DNA of 64,000 nt, from NCBI GenBank assembly GCA_028023455.1, contig JAQFVV010012447.1, forward strand, positions 1,552,001 through 1,616,000. The letters are read 5' to 3'. The translations under genes were made by a program, and so were the position numbers. This stretch comes from Epiperipatus broadwayi. Its lineage: Eukaryota; Onychophora; Udeonychophora; Euonychophora; Peripatidae. The notes under the pieces were generated by a model. The model made no database searches, was not told where the DNA came from, and worked only from the letters and a program-made list of their open reading frames with translations. This document shows, piece by piece, positions 34,792 through 48,394 of this stretch. Position 1 is the first letter of the stretch. Every line of letters begins with the position of its first letter.

Positions 34792-35050
34792 GAAGGGCCT
34801 CATGGTTCAGAGGTAGTTCAGCTACATAGCATATTAGTGAGCTTGGGTTCAAATCCAGGCCTAGTGGAAATTCTTTTGAAAAGATTTTTTTTCAGGTAGA
34901 TGGCTAATGGTACATTGGTTGGAAAATGGGTATCCAGCTATCCTTAATTAGCTAGAAAACAAGAATGGAAAGTTACTCCCTTGCCCCCTTCCAATTGAAA
35001 CTTGCTGAGTATTGCTTCTCCTTAATTGCTTTTCTATGAAATCTGCTAGG
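34792..35050 (+). mobile_element. SINE family D, tRNA-headed
   Basis: GCCTCATGGTTCAGAGGTAG is a tRNA-like head, and GGGTTCAAATCCAGGCC about 45 bases on is a good box B. The body has GAAAATGGGTATCCAGCTAT and AGTTACTCCCTTGCCCCCTT and ends near TTGCTTTTCTATGAAA. Related body fragments are at 38090-38230 and 39870-40010 (AAATGGGTATC, GGGTACTGCCTTCTC). Confidence 0.6.
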
Positions 35051-35383
35051 CAAATTTTTATTTATTTATTTACAGCAGATAGTGATTAAAGTGAAAGGCT
35101 GAAAACTTCTCACATGAGTTTTTAGAATGTTTGTATGACAATCAATCAGATGTAATGATGACTATATAGGGAGCTCTTAAGTCACAACACAAGACAGAGA
35201 TTTTATAAGAAAAAGGTGTTATCACCTTTCTCTTTACTTAAATTTCTATATATAAGCCAGTATGAAGCATTTTTACTTAAGAACTTGAAGCTTTAAACAT
35301 CTTCACATTCAACTCACCATGGAATTATTTATAAATCAACAATGCAAAATCTTTTAATTTAGTTTTTATCTTTGCTTTGCAGA

Positions 35384-35539
35384 AAAATTTACTATCTTAC
35401 TCTTATTATAAAATTAGTTTGCTTTCCAAACATTTTGAATTGATAATACTTTTGGATAAGTATAGAGGAAGACAGCAGAAGTCATTTTTATTATTGTCCA
35501 CACATCTAATGAATCAAACTGAAAAGGTGTACTTTTAAA
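35384..35539 (+). CDS. Possible terminal exon, about 50 codons, weak
   Basis: TTTTTATCTTTGCTTTGCAG ends at 35383, a strong acceptor. The frame then stays open for 51 codons (KNLLSYSYYKISLLSKHFEL, then DKYRGRQQKSF further on) to a stop near 35537. AATAAA follows at about 35611. This length is only mildly unexpected in such sequence. No homologue is recognised. Confidence 0.2.
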
Positions 35540-35871
35540 ATCTGGTTGAACATTAATATACCAAACAAAATATCACACATTCTATGCTTTCTTCCATTGA
35601 TGAAATACTAAATAAAGATGGATTGAAGATTTAGTTATCTATTTATTATTTAAGACTATCATAGTAATTAAGTTGTTACTAATTTTATTCTTTTCTGAGC
35701 TAATGTAATACTTGGTTGTTAATGAAAATACAGAAATGATATTATTTTTAACATTCGGCTTTATTACTGCCTAGCATACTTTCATTACATTTAAAATATC
35801 ATATTCATAGCATATTAAATGATTCTTTATATCAGAGTTTAAGTGCAACCAATACTGCTTGCAATGCTTAA

Positions 35872-36045
35872 TATTATGAGGAGTCTAGCACCAACTTGCC
35901 CAACACAGATATTTATAAAATAGAGCTCTCAGAGACAAAGAACATGTCAATACTTGTAGACCACAAACAGAAAACCTGCCATAGATTTCAGCTATTAAAA
36001 GAAGAAGTAGTTTACAGAGAGAGGGGATGGAAAGTGGAAGATTAA
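35872..36045 (+). CDS. Open frame of 57 codons without ATG at its start, unidentified
   Basis: Open from after a TAA at 35869-35871 to the TAA at 36043. The residues are mixed and protein-like (TNLPNTDIYKIELSETKN, then LVDHKQKTCHRFQLLKEE). The GC content is higher than its flanks. No acceptor precedes it, so it may be a relic of a mobile element's ORF. The opposite strand also has a 68-codon frame here, probably a shadow. Confidence 0.2.
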   Translation, partial: YYEESSTNLPNTDIYKIELSETKNMSILVDHKQKTCHRFQLLKEEVVYRERGWKVED

Positions 36046-37930
36046 AGAAGCATGTGACTATTTTTCTATTAACAAAAAAATAAACAAGCATATCTATTTC
36101 AAAGAAATGGGTTATTTGAATATTTAAATTTTAAATTAAAATTGAATATGTTGAACAGTTTATCAAACAATGACTAAACACTGATATAATGAACCACGTA
36201 ATCACACCACTATATACCATGAATATGATATAGTAAATATATTGATAGCATGCTAAGCAGTAATAAATCTGAATATTAAAAAAATACCTTTTCTGTGAGT
36301 ATGTTTATTAACAACCAAGTATTTAGACTATCATAGGTAACTCTGGAGTAATGTGAATAGAGTTAATTACCTGGAATATCAGTAATCTGAAATTAAAATA
36401 AATTCTAAAAAAAACACAAGTACTATATTTTATATTTAATTATTAACTCCTGTGACATTTTTTATTTAATACTAATTGCATTGTGTGGTTTAGTGGGATG
36501 ATAAGTTTTGGATTTCAACCCATGTATTTATTACTGCACCAGCACTGTCACTTCTGATGAACTTCTGCACAATAAACCATTTAATTGTCATGTGTAATTT
36601 GGAATAGTGATAGAATAGTCTTTACAGAACTCAAAATCCATGGATTGCAGTGCTTCAACTTTTTAAGAACACTGAACAATGCATTTACTATTTAATTTTT
36701 TTTTTGTTAATGCTAAATAACTTAATATGCACACACATTAAAAAAAAAACAAAGAAACACAGAACTGAAAATAAAGCAATATGTTAACATGATTAACATA
36801 ACTACTATGTTTTTATGTTGTTTTTCTTAGTTTGTTATTTTGAACTTTGTCTATGATGCAGTTTAGTTCAATGTTAGAATGAGGACTTAGAGCTGAAGGT
36901 TTCTAGATTAAAATTCCACTTTCCACTTCTCGTGTTCAAATATCACATGACCCCCCCCCCAAGCAATTAATCATTCAGTTATTTTGAATGCTGTAACTTT
37001 TTTTTTATCCTGGAAAATACAAACTCAAATATGAAAAGAGTGAAAACATTGTATTGACTATTTTTAAAAAATACAGTTAGTTTAATTATATACTTTTGCA
37101 TGTATATTATTAAGAAGATGGTAAAAATTTTATTCCAAGGAAACATCAGAAGAAAAAAAAGATAAATTTTCATTGCTAAATGTTATTGAAAAACTGAATA
37201 AATTTTGTGATCCAGTAATTTTTTATTTTGTGTTTTGTTGTAAAATATATAATTTATGAATAAAGATGTTGTCCTGCATAGTTTAATGCAGTAATAGATT
37301 GGAAAACTCTGGAGTTCAAGGTTCATGGATCAGGACTCCAATTTTATTCCTTCTGATGGTTAAATTCTTTTAAGCATATCCAAACTATTAATAAAATGTG
37401 ATTTTTTTTAAAGTAAAGATACATTCTGCAGATATTAAAATTCATAATTAATATTTCATATTTATATTTATTACAGCAAAATAAGTAAAATTATCAGAAT
37501 CTTTTAATTATCAAATAAGTATTTAATATAATGGTTATGCGGAATATATTGTAAATGTATATCCAAGAGATATTAACATTATTAGTTATTATTTAATATT
37601 TATTTTTAAGTTTTTTCCAGAGGCATACAATATTTAGAAGACTCTAGGTGTGAATAATAAGGTTATAGGAAGGTTGCACACTCATATATTGGTATATCAA
37701 TTACACAACTTCTTTATATCCAAAAACAAATGTTAGTTCAGAAGTTCTTTCATATTAATGGTATTCAAGCTATACCACAGTAATAAAAGTAAATTATGAT
37801 CTTAATGTTTCCAGATACATTTGTCAAAGTTATGGTTTTGCTTGCTGACTAAGAAATAATATTCTTTTAATTAAGCCAACTTAATTTTAAAAAAAATTAG
37901 TGGGTCAGGTGTAATCAGATAGGTAAGAAT
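36046..37930. other. AT-rich spacer with faint SINE-like remnants
   Basis: Words near 36855-36930 and 37270-37345 (CAGTTTAGTTCAATGTTAGA, TAGTTTAATGCAGTAATAGA) recur at about 62620 and 62975, suggesting a further old SINE family. A run of ten C lies at 36951-36960. An acceptor-like TTTTTTCCAG at 37621 leads to only a dozen open codons. Confidence 0.35.
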
Positions 37931-38489
37931 TCATTTATAAGATAATATTGGAATAACAAGGGTTTCACAGTAGTGGCTGGTCAGTTATAATTTAAGATTT
38001 CACTTCTGCCTGATGGAACTTAAACATTTTTTTAGATTAGTTAAAGATATCTAATAAAGCATTGAATTTTACTTCAGAAAGCCTGACCATAGATAATCCT
38101 TCTATCAATATGTTTTCTGTAAGTAAATGGGTATCTATCTATTCTTAGTTAAAAGATACTATGAATAAAACAGAAAAATCCTCATTTCTTGATTAGTTTC
38201 TCTATGAAAAAAATTTTTGAAAGTTTTTTATATACTTTATATTAGTTCAATTACTAATTTGCTATGAAACAATTATGTGAATAAAATTCTCTTATCTTCA
38301 AAACAAATTTGAACTTTGGGTTATAAATATGACAGATTAATACATTAATGACAGCATAAAAATTTTGTCTTTTTTTGTTACTCTAACTTATTTCATTATT
38401 ATATCTCCTACTATGGTTTTTGTTTTTATCTGTGGTGGGTAATGTCCTCTTTCCAAAAAAATCTTTATCAAGTGAAAAACTTATAACAG

Positions 38490-38670
38490 TAATGTTTTAG
38501 TTGTATTTACATATTGAGCTATTGCCATCATCTAATATGGGCATTAAATGTCTTTAGAAAAATATCACTTGATTTAAATATTTCAAATACATTCAACTGA
38601 TAGTATTAAATTGTACACACTAACCTGTGTGTACCCATATTAGATTATGGAAATAGTCCAATATATAAAT
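38490..38670. mobile_element. Foldback element, family FB-D, short copy
   Basis: TATTGAGCTATTGCCATCAT (38514) and its inverted partner ATTATGGAAATAGTCCAATA (38643) match the arms of the element at 23090-23650, without the central SINE. The spacer holds ACACTAACCTGTGTGT. Confidence 0.65.
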
Positions 38671-38895
38671 GCAATTATAACAGTAGTAATATTAACCAAG
38701 GCAATAAACCTAAAACATGTGCGGTTGAAAATATGAAGGTAGGGACCTCTACAGGTCTTAACCACAAGCTTATAATTATAATGGTAGTAGTTGAACTTTG
38801 GGCTTTGTTTCAGAATTTTCTTTTTTTTTTTTAAGTCAGAAATTAAACAAATTTTGTTTGCTAAATTATTAGCATATCTTCCTGCTCTGCACATA

Positions 38896-38982
38896 TTCTA
38901 TGATTAGAATCCAACTAAAATTTATTCCACGATTAGAATTCAACTAAAATTTATTCTACGATTAGAATCCAACTAAAATTTA
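38896..38982 (+). repeat. Three tandem copies of a 29-bp unit
   Basis: The unit TTCTA(T/C)GATTAGAATCC followed by AACTAAAATTTA occurs at 38896, 38925 and 38954 with an exact 29-bp period and one or two changes per unit. This is a small minisatellite. Confidence 0.9.
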
Positions 38983-39553
38983 ATTTTTTAATTTTTAAAT
39001 AAAATTAGAATTTCTTTCAGATAGATTATCCTTAGCCAGCTAATTGACATCCAATTATTCATTAATAAATGGGAGGATAAAGATACTGGATTAACCTATA
39101 TTGATTTAATGATTATTGATAAGTAAGGTATAATGTAAGGCTGCCTTTAGTGAGTGAGAAAAGCGCCATATTTGTAAGAATCTTGAGTTTAAGGAATTCA
39201 CCATCTGTTCTTTTCATTTTTATAACTCATTAACAAAAAAAAAAAAAAATACTTTTTTTACAAAATTTAGCAGCTTTATTAATTTATCAAGTGATAAATT
39301 TTTATATTAAATATACCTGAAAAATTAAAATTGTTAATTATAAGTACACATTCAAAGCTGCATTTATTTCTACTTTAAACTTGTTATCAGATTATTTTAA
39401 TCGTCTTCATAAATAAATAAAATAATAATAATTTGAAAAAATAAAGATAGAATAATAAAGAGCGAGAGAAAATAAATTAAAATTAAGAAAATTATTAAAT
39501 TACTAGCAGAAATCTGAAGAAAATTTGCGACCTAGTTAACATTATTGACATTA

Positions 39554-39600
39554 TTTCCACTTTTATCTTCCTTCCTCCCACCCCCACCCCCCACCCCCCC
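39554..39600. repeat. Pyrimidine-rich tract with C runs
   Basis: The stretch is mostly C and T with C4-C7 runs. The complementary strand has G runs spaced closely enough that a quadruplex is possible. The frames crossing it on both strands are low complexity. Confidence 0.85.
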
Positions 39601-40094
39601 GATTTTTTATCCCTACCTCTCTTTCCGTCAATTTTATATTTATAATATTTTCTTATTAGACATTTTAAATTTAATTGCAATATTAATATTGATAGTCTTA
39701 AGGACCCTATTGTATAACAATCCCACGCCAACCTTCTATAGATGCTTTAAGATGCGGATTAAAATCTTAAAAAAATAAACCTTAATTGTTGTTTTTTAAG
39801 TTCATAAGCAGGCTTTGATTTTTTTCAGACTAGATAACTATAGACAACCCACATATCTATCTAATATTGGTCAGTAAAAAGGTACTTGGCTATTCAAAGC
39901 AGCTAAAAGTGAAAGCAAGAATGAAAAACTTAATATTGGCAATTGATAAAGCTGATGGGTACTGCCTTCTCTTTCATCTCATTCTATGAGAGATAGTTAT
40001 TGATGCCTTTGCCCTAAATCTCTAAGTGAAATATTTAGAGGCTGGATTCTTTTTATTCTGCTTAAAGTTATCTATAATAATATCAGTAAGACAT

Positions 40095-40300
40095 TGGCAG
40101 CAATATCTTTCAAAACATTGCATAATCACCATTTTCTATGTTTACACAAGATGTTAAAACAGTAGCAAACTGTCAGTATAGTAATGCCACCATATGTAAG
40201 CCTTACTTTATACTCAAACCTTTTTGCATCCATTGATTACTAAGGCTTGCACTGGGTGGTACTACTGTATGTAGAGTTTGCCTACTGTTCAACATCTTTT
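40095..40300. repeat. Fragment of foldback family X
   Basis: CATCCATTGATTACTAAGGC, TTGCACTGGGTGGTACTACT and GTAGAGTTTGCCTACT match the right arm of the full element at 48395-48705. The left half is decayed. Confidence 0.6.
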
Positions 40301-40629
40301 CTTCTTTTTTTCAATTTTATGTACATAATATATTCTGATGAGTCTTATTGTGAAATAGAGTTAATTTAAAAGCAGTATAAATCACAATTACCATCATTTC
40401 TTCCAGCATGCAATGGATATTTGCACCTGCATTTGGGATGAAATATAAATTAAATGATGATAACAGCATTGTTTCTATCATTTTTTTTCTTTCAACTCTA
40501 TTAGTCATTCCAGAATCCTAACTTTTAGAAATTAAAATTAAACATATCTTTTACTGTTTTTTGAAGCAGCAAACTACAAGCTATGAAATATACATGATAC
40601 ATTTATATAAATATTTTAATTATATTTCA

Positions 40630-41110
40630 ATATTTGAATAATATAAATACAATGTCTATACTTTATTTCCTTCAAATACTTCTTAGCAAAATGTTTTCAT
40701 TATATATATGTATATACACACAATAAGGTGTTTCAACTTACCTACAGACTTCCTCAGATAAATGTTTTGAAAAAATTGAAGTAGGAGTTGATCTGAGGAA
40801 GACTGCAAATTGAAATAGGAATGGCTCTGAGGAAGAATGTGGTTCAGTTGAAACATTAGATTGTGTGTTTATATATATATATAATACTTTTTTTCTAAAC
40901 AGTGTTTGAAATAAGGTGTAGGAGGGAAATTTTTAAAAAATTTAAATAGGAATCACTCTGAGGAAGACTGCAGGACAGTCAAAATATCAGATTATATGAC
41001 TATATATATATATATGATAAAAAATTTTGTTAAAAAGTGTTTGAAGTAAAGTGTAGAAATTGTATTTATATTAAATATTATAGCAAAATAAAGAAAATAA
41101 ATGTTTCAGT
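40630..41110. mobile_element. Foldback element, family FB-B, with repeated inner modules
   Basis: The ends pair: ATAAATACAATGTCTATACTT on the left, GTGTAGAAATTGTATTTATA on the right, and TTAGCAAAATG with TTTTGTTAAAA. Inside, a CTCTGAGGAAGA module occurs three times in the same orientation (about 40790, 40829 and 40957). Two are followed by GCAGGACAGTCAAAA- or GTTCAGTTGAAAC-like sequence and a (TA)n run. Confidence 0.65.
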
Positions 41111-43040
41111 GACATTTGATTTAAATAATGTTTATGCATGTACTGTAATAAAATAACTTTTAAATTAAATATTATATGAGAGAGATGAAAAAAGTTTATA
41201 TATTTTTCATAATTTTATACATGACTACATACCACTTTTCAAACAAATTTTTATATTTGCATTAATATATAAATTTATGTAAAAAATTCTACACAGAGCC
41301 ATCTATTAACAGAATGTACATAGTTCTGATGAATGAATAAATGCATGGTCTTATTATTTATAAATTCTATATCTTAGAGTTATAAAAGGCTGATTATTTC
41401 ATGATAAATCTTCAAACTCTAGAACTCATAAAAGTTTATAATGTAGCTCTAAGTATAAGATGTGATCTCTTAAATTATATTTATTGGGGCAACAAGAAAT
41501 GACAAATGACACTAATGAATGTTCAAATATATCATTGATTGAATATAAGACTGACTGCTAAACTTCTCTTTGAGCATAGAATTTAATAATTACAATATTA
41601 ATAAAATTAATAAGTAAAATAATGAATTGGTTACATATTTAAAAGCAGGAAATAAGAAATGATTTTTTTTGGAAAGTACTGAAAAAACGGAGAAGAAAAA
41701 TAACGCAGAAACATTTGCTTGATCACAAAAAATAATTATCTTAAAAAAAAGATTATAATGATCTAAAAAACATCACATTAACCTTAGCTTTTTTACTAGA
41801 GCAAATTCTATTTATTCTGCTTCACTGGTGACATCTATTGTAAGCCTAAATAATTAAGAAATACTAGATGGTAATGCCTTAATGCTTATGTGTTTAGTAT
41901 CAATAGTCACTAAATGAATATAATTTTCTATCCATATTCTTAGACTAATTTCTGGCTTATAGCTATAGTCAGTGAGGAGATTGGATCTGGTGGACCTGAA
42001 TTTTGGGCAATACCCTTTCTATCCGGCAGCCATTTTTCAAAACTTTTATTCTTTCTTATTACCAAAATACCACTCGAAAATTTATAACAAACTTACTGTG
42101 CAGAATCCAAGCCAATTACTGTAGATAATTATATGGAGATTTAAAACCATCAATTGTTTCAGTAATTATTATAATGATGATATGTATCATTATCATTGTT
42201 AATAATAAAAGCACAAAGTAAGTCAGTACTTTTGCAAATAGTTGTGAGTAATGTTATCACTTTCTAATACAAGAAAATGTAATAGTAATGCCAACAACAC
42301 ATCATATTTACTTTAGCGTTTTTACTACATTGCCAAATCCATAGAATATTAATACCATTTATGTGATTTGTGTTTTTTAAGTTGTTGGTTTTTTTTTTGT
42401 GGCTTCTGTGGCAATCAAAACCATTAATAGTGGGTTGTAAAAAGCATTGTAAAAAGTAATAAAGAACATAAACAATATTAATATTACATGTCTTCTTAAA
42501 TAAGAATGGTGATCATGTGATGTTTGGTAGTTAAATAAGATATGATTAATAGAATATAAAATTTTATTATAACACCACATAAAAAAAATTAGAAAATATT
42601 TTGTAATAAAGTATATAATTTTTAAATAAATGTATCCCATAACAATTATTTCAAAATTAATAATGGGACTCCAATATGATAATATCTGATCTATTTGCAT
42701 TCCAAAATTCAATGCTCAATTGATGATTGCATTAAATAATGATGTTGTGGTTTCATTTTAGTGACTACACTTGGGATTACACTTTTATCATTCTCACCTG
42801 AGTAGTTTTTATGACTTATTGTATATGGAAAAGTGTTATAAACATGACTCAACTGGAAATGACCATTGGATATATCCTTAACAGCATTGATTTTAAAAAA
42901 ATATGTATACAATACTTTAGATTAAATAGTTAGTGGAGCTCTGGTTTTTGATTTTCAATATGAAGATTGTTATAATCCAATGATACTGAAAAATTACATA
43001 TCATTGGCTATAAGTCCATGAAATATCTCTTAGGTAACAA
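41111..43040. other. AT-rich spacer, nothing recognised apart from chance-length frames
   Basis: A 111-codon minus-strand frame (42377-42712) is low in complexity, very hydrophobic and lacks any recognisable motif. I regard it as chance. Confidence 0.35.
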
Positions 43041-43051
43041 AACACATCTAT

Positions 43052-43369
43052 GTGTATGCCAATAAAGTGAGATTTGAATCCAGTTCAAGTAAAACTTCAG
43101 TATTTCAGGTTTTAATCAGGCTTAATGTTTTAATTTCACTACCCAATTCTTTGTCAATTCAGAAAATAATCCAAAATATTGTCAGAAAATGGATATTTAA
43201 TGATTCTGGGTTACAGTGTAAAACAAGAATAGAAAAGTACTCAAAATCTCATCATCCAACAATTAGAAAACCTGGTAGTTCTTTTATTCCATTTGTTTAT
43301 GGGAATCTATTAAAGAGTTATTTGACCTGCAGGGGACCATTTAAAAAATGTTATACCTTAATCATTTGA
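43052..43369 (+). pseudogene. Possible Tc1-like transposase N-terminal remnant
   Basis: A 105-codon frame contains LSIQKIIQNIVRKWIFNDSG, which resembles the end of the first helix-turn-helix domain of Tc1-type transposases (S..T..VV..IVKKWK..G.v..), followed by KSHHPTIRK in the place of the family's R-S-G-R-P linker. The rest does not align and no DDE residues follow. The match is short, so this could be wrong. Confidence 0.3.
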
Positions 43370-43379
43370 ATGAACATAG

Positions 43380-46300
43380 CAATATATGTATTAATTTAAA
43401 AGGTTGTACCAGATATCTTTTGCTACAAATAAATAAAATAAAAATTGATATATCAAACATCTTATCAATTATTTTTTTTCTCTTTACAATCATTAAATAA
43501 TCGATACATTAAAAAAGTTTACTAGTTCAGTGTCAGCACAAGTATATATATATATAATTTTATTACAGTTTCATTTACAATACAATAATTTTTTTTCACT
43601 CGCAATTTTGATACCATCAGTTTCAGAAAAACTAATTATTTATTAAGCTAGAAATTATCATATTATTTTTAGCCCAGGTATATACTTTAAGCCTTAATTA
43701 AGTGTACTGGTTTCAACATAAAATACGTTCTTAGAATCATTTGTCTTTTTGAGATATCTTTATTTATATGTTTCAAGAATGTGTCGTGAAGTGGAACTTT
43801 TAAGTATGTCCATAAACCATCTTATAACTTGACAAAAAGAATGAATGATGTTAATACTAGTAAGTAAAGTTCTTTTTTAAAACTATAAACTAAAGCGATT
43901 TAAAAATAAGTTTATTAAAGTAATTTATTGTCCAAATCATTTCAAGTGAATCCATTCACAAAAAATAACGAAAACCGTCAAACTTCCCAAACAATAACAA
44001 TAGATAAATGCTAGCGGTCGACATCCACAGAATAAAAATGTAAAAAAAATCCTAATTTGTACATACTGATTATCTATCAAAAATTCAAACAGTTTCTGTA
44101 ATAATAATTCTCAATCAGTTGGGAACTTTTTAAAAATATTTTTAAAAATATTGTTTAGGCAATTTTTAAAAAAGTGAGGAAATGTCTTTATTTAAAAAAT
44201 TGAAAAGTCAATAAAATATCTTACAATATTCTCTACTTATACTCAACATATACTTTTAGAAGGAGTATTACATTCTATTCATTCTATTCAGGAGCCCTCT
44301 ATTGTGATCTGGAGTAATCAATGGACACTTGACTATTCAATAATGTTACTGTAATCTATATACTCAGACTCGTTTCTGAGTAATAATCTTTATTACTTAG
44401 GAGCTTTTGATCCCTAATACCTATCCACATTAAACAAGTTGGCTTTAATTCAAATTATTAGACTATCTTTGAACTTCATACTATTACTTTGATCGTGTAA
44501 AAAAGTTTAAAATGGCTTCTTAATATGTAGGTGCAAATAACCACAAATTAGTTTGCATGTAAATTACAATACTTTTGCTTACTACCCAACACTAACTCAA
44601 GCTTCTAATAGATAGTTTTGTAATAGAATAAACAACTATTCATAAAAGCATAAATTGAAAAGCCTACATAAGTATCTCTGGGATATCCACTAAATATGAT
44701 TTTATCACTCTAAATCTGCTCATACTGATAAAATTACAGTTAATTAAGATTATGACCAGCCCTGGATATTTAAATAAAATGTGCATTCAACACAATTAAA
44801 TAGCGAAAATTGAACACCATTTCTCAATTATTTATTTTGATATAGTGAGTCATTTGCTGGAAAGAACATTTAGCTGTCCGTAGAGATATTATTTGAGTTT
44901 CTCGAGCAAGTAAAATAACTGAAGAAATAATACACAATCAAAATAATCTGATTCTTTTTTATTTTATGAGATAATATACCACTTGAAACAATAGATTTTG
45001 TTTTTATTTCTGTAAAACTTTAATTTTAAAATGTATCTAAAGGTTTCTTTTTTAAAAAACTTTTTCAAAAGTGCATGATATATCATCGTTTTATATATCT
45101 TATTAATATAATCCAAATTTCCTCTATCTTCTTATATATTATAAGTATATCATAATTGCACTTATGTTTTACTTATCTTCTATGAATATTTTCAAGGTCT
45201 ATTTTTTATGTCTTTATAAAATTACTTTCATTTTATTTTACTTAATAAATGAAATGAATTATAGCTATATAAAAGTTTAATTGGAAATTGACTTTGAAAA
45301 TAATCATATAATATATTTAAAATATTGATGAAATTATACAATGATTTACATATTGCAACCCAGAAATGGAGATCCATGAAATAAATATAAGTATGAGCAT
45401 AAATACAGTCCTCTTTTGGGTCAAGCATACAATAATGAGTATATAACCACCAAAACCTAAGGTTCTTATTTTATTTAAATATAAAGAATACTTACTTTAC
45501 ATAGTAATTAATATAATTTTTTAAAAAATATAATAATGTTGGTTCTTAATAAATATGATACTCCTAATTTCTTCTTCTATTCCTATCAACATCTATTCTA
45601 TTTTACAATAAATGTAAATAAAGTTAAACTATGAGTATTTAAATCTCATAAACATCTAACAAACCTTGGCTAGCAAAATAAATTAATTCAAATATTAAAT
45701 GTTAATATGAATAAGAGGTAAGTTTTATTAGAATTTTCTACATTTTTATCTTATGGTAAGTAAAGCTAATATAATGCAGTAGGTAAAAAGGGCATTTTAT
45801 AATACCCATTACACCATTAAGTATTCTTATATTAAAAAGTAAAACAGTATAATAAAGTAATTTTAATTGATGCAGGTACTGGGGAATAGATTGTGAATCA
45901 CTTCAATGTGACTTTGAAATATTCTTATATTGAGCTATATCTGATATGGCTTTATTATTTGAATTTTCTGAATAAATTTGTGTGATGATAACAAAATATA
46001 TATAAAAAATATATATTTAAAGAAATAAACAAATATTTATTAACACTATAATATAAAATTGGAATTGAAAGTAAATAAAAAATAATAATAATAGATGTAT
46101 TTATTTAATAAAAATAATTATAATATCAATCACTATTTAAACAAACGTAGTTACTATTAATTAGTAGATTAATCAAATAAATTCCATAAACCAATATTCA
46201 CATTCAAACCAAATTAAAGAACTTCTCCTTAGTGTTAACTAATTGACAATTATATGCAGCAACATTAAGACAAGCTACTGGCAAAATAGTGTTGATAGCA

Positions 46301-47500
46301 GAAAGAACATAAATTAGAATGTATGATTGATTGGCTTAAAATTGCTAATTTAGTCAATAAAAAAGAAACCTAATTTATATAGGTCTTTCATATTCATGTA
46401 TAAACAAAGCAGAATATCAATATGTCTTAATGCTACAAATAATCCCTCACATTTAAAAGGGCATAAGAAGTAAAGCTTTACCACTACACCTAGATGTATC
46501 CTTAATGTACCTATAAACAATACATCTAGTACAACTTGGGCAAATGATGGTAAAAAAGCCAACACTTCATGATCTATAAGTGTTACATGTCAACTACAAA
46601 AATATCATGAAAGTGAAAAGGCATTATTATAACTAATACCTGAGAAAGTTTATTCCACATATACACAACCACACATATTCCAAATAAAAAATATAAAAGA
46701 TCAATATAAATATGTGTAAAGCAATATAAAAAAAATAGGAATTATAAAATTAATCTTAACAATACACTAACCTTAAATAAACATATTCACCTGTATGCAG
46801 TTCATGTTTATCACACCTGCATGTCATTGACAAATTATCTTTTAAAGTATAAATTGATAGATTTAGTAGTTATTAAAAATAATTTGTTTAAATTTTTAAA
46901 ACAAACATCAAATGAAGAGGATTTTGTTTATTTTGAAAATTGAATTGGCTCCACCTGAAATTTGATGATATGTCAGTGGTTTGTTTTGATTAAAATCCAA
47001 TTTTTAAAATAATTCTGAAATCAAATAATTGTTAACACAAAAATATCTATTTAATGTGATCAAATTTATTATATTCAGATAAATAATAATGTTTTAATAT
47101 CAAAATGAAAGTTGAAAGCTTAAATCTTGTGAGAACAAAGAAATCTTAATCTAAATTTTTTAAAATCTATCCCAGATGTCATTGAAACCATTGATCCCAT
47201 TTTAACTTATTGCCAACAGTAAGATAAACAACAAATATATTTCTCAACTTACTCTTAATATTTATTTCTAAGAATAAAATGAGAATGGCATGTGTTGTTT
47301 TCTTAGAATTAACCTTTCTTATCAAAGGAGAGAAGAAGACTATTGTTGACATAGAACTAGGTCATCAGAATGTAAATTAGCTGAGTTGACATCAAATCAA
47401 CATAATTATATCAGCAAGTTGACTTCAGATCATTTTTTTTAAATTTCAAACTATTAGTTTGAGAGTTTGAAATAATTAAAGGTCTCATTAGATAGTATTT
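43380..47500. other. Long AT-rich stretch, mostly featureless
   Basis: A family X fragment is near 44270-44420 (GGAGTAATCAATGGACACTT) and a Z-like fragment near 43690-43830. A tRNA-like word (GGTGTAGTGGTAAAGC, minus, near 46480) may be old SINE. Frames such as 45228-45428 and 46350-46565 are of chance length. Confidence 0.35.
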
Positions 47501-47645
47501 ATATTGAATCCTAAGTTCTATTGATGAAGGCAAAAGCTAGAAATTAGTCTGCAAATGTGAATACAGTAGCACTACAATCTAATGACTTTTGATTCCTCAA
47601 GTTGTCATTAGATGGCTCTGGAGTAAAAATAAAGTGAACTAATCT
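47500..47645 (+). repeat. Fragment of foldback family X with hammerhead-like core
   Basis: ATTGATGAAGGCAAAAGCTA then GAAATTAGTCTG (47520-47551) matches the core of the X element at 48564-48590 and is closer to the hammerhead consensus. CCTCAAGTTGTCATTAG and TGGCTCTGGAGTAA flank it. Confidence 0.5.
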
Positions 47646-48394
47646 TGTAAAAAAATAAAAATTCTAACAACTTTGGACAGAATGTTTTATTTCTCTCTCT
47701 CTTTCTTAAAAAAATAGATATTATTAAAGACAAAATATCAACCTATCTTTCAAATGAGCAATATATATATATATTATCATTTTTAATGTGATTGTGATTT
47801 GTACATGATCGTTTTATACTTGTTTTGCTTTCTAACAAAATAAAAACAATTCAATAAAATTGACAGCATTCATGACATTTGCCATTTTCATTTTTTAAGT
47901 GAATTGGTTAAAATGCTGGACTTATGAATAATATATATTTGACTAATTGTTATTTACTCATAAAGATATTAAAATGTATAGAAATAACTATCATTTATTA
48001 GTTGTGTTGAAAAATACTGTAATTGTATCTGGTGTGAGTCTAAAGATCACATGATCACCATTTCGTATGCTTGCTCATAACTGGCATTCATTGATTACTC
48101 TGGCTTGCACTTAGTGACACTACTGTAGGAGATTTATTCCTGATGTGGAGCCATTGGTTGTTTATCTAAGATATGATTTTTATATATCTAAATGTTTTTT
48201 ATACTTGCCTGGCCTTCTAACAAAATGAGAACCATTTACTGATATTGTTACCATTCATAAGATTTGTCATTTCTGATTTTTTATATATCATGTTATCTAT
48301 GTTAATTGATGGTGCTGGAAAGTGACTTTATTTATTTTAAATCATTAAAACATGACATGATCACCAATTCTTATGCTTAGTTAAAACAGTAACA

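Noticed and set aside
38060-38110. Acceptor and GTAAGT donor around a 43-bp block
   Set aside because: The region aligns with the body of SINE family D.
38896-38982. CRISPR-like array
   Set aside because: Units are directly adjacent with no spacers, and this is animal DNA; it is a minisatellite.
42377-42912. 111- and 67-codon minus-strand frames
   Set aside because: They are low in complexity, hydrophobic and of a length expected by chance at this base composition; no splice signals or motifs.
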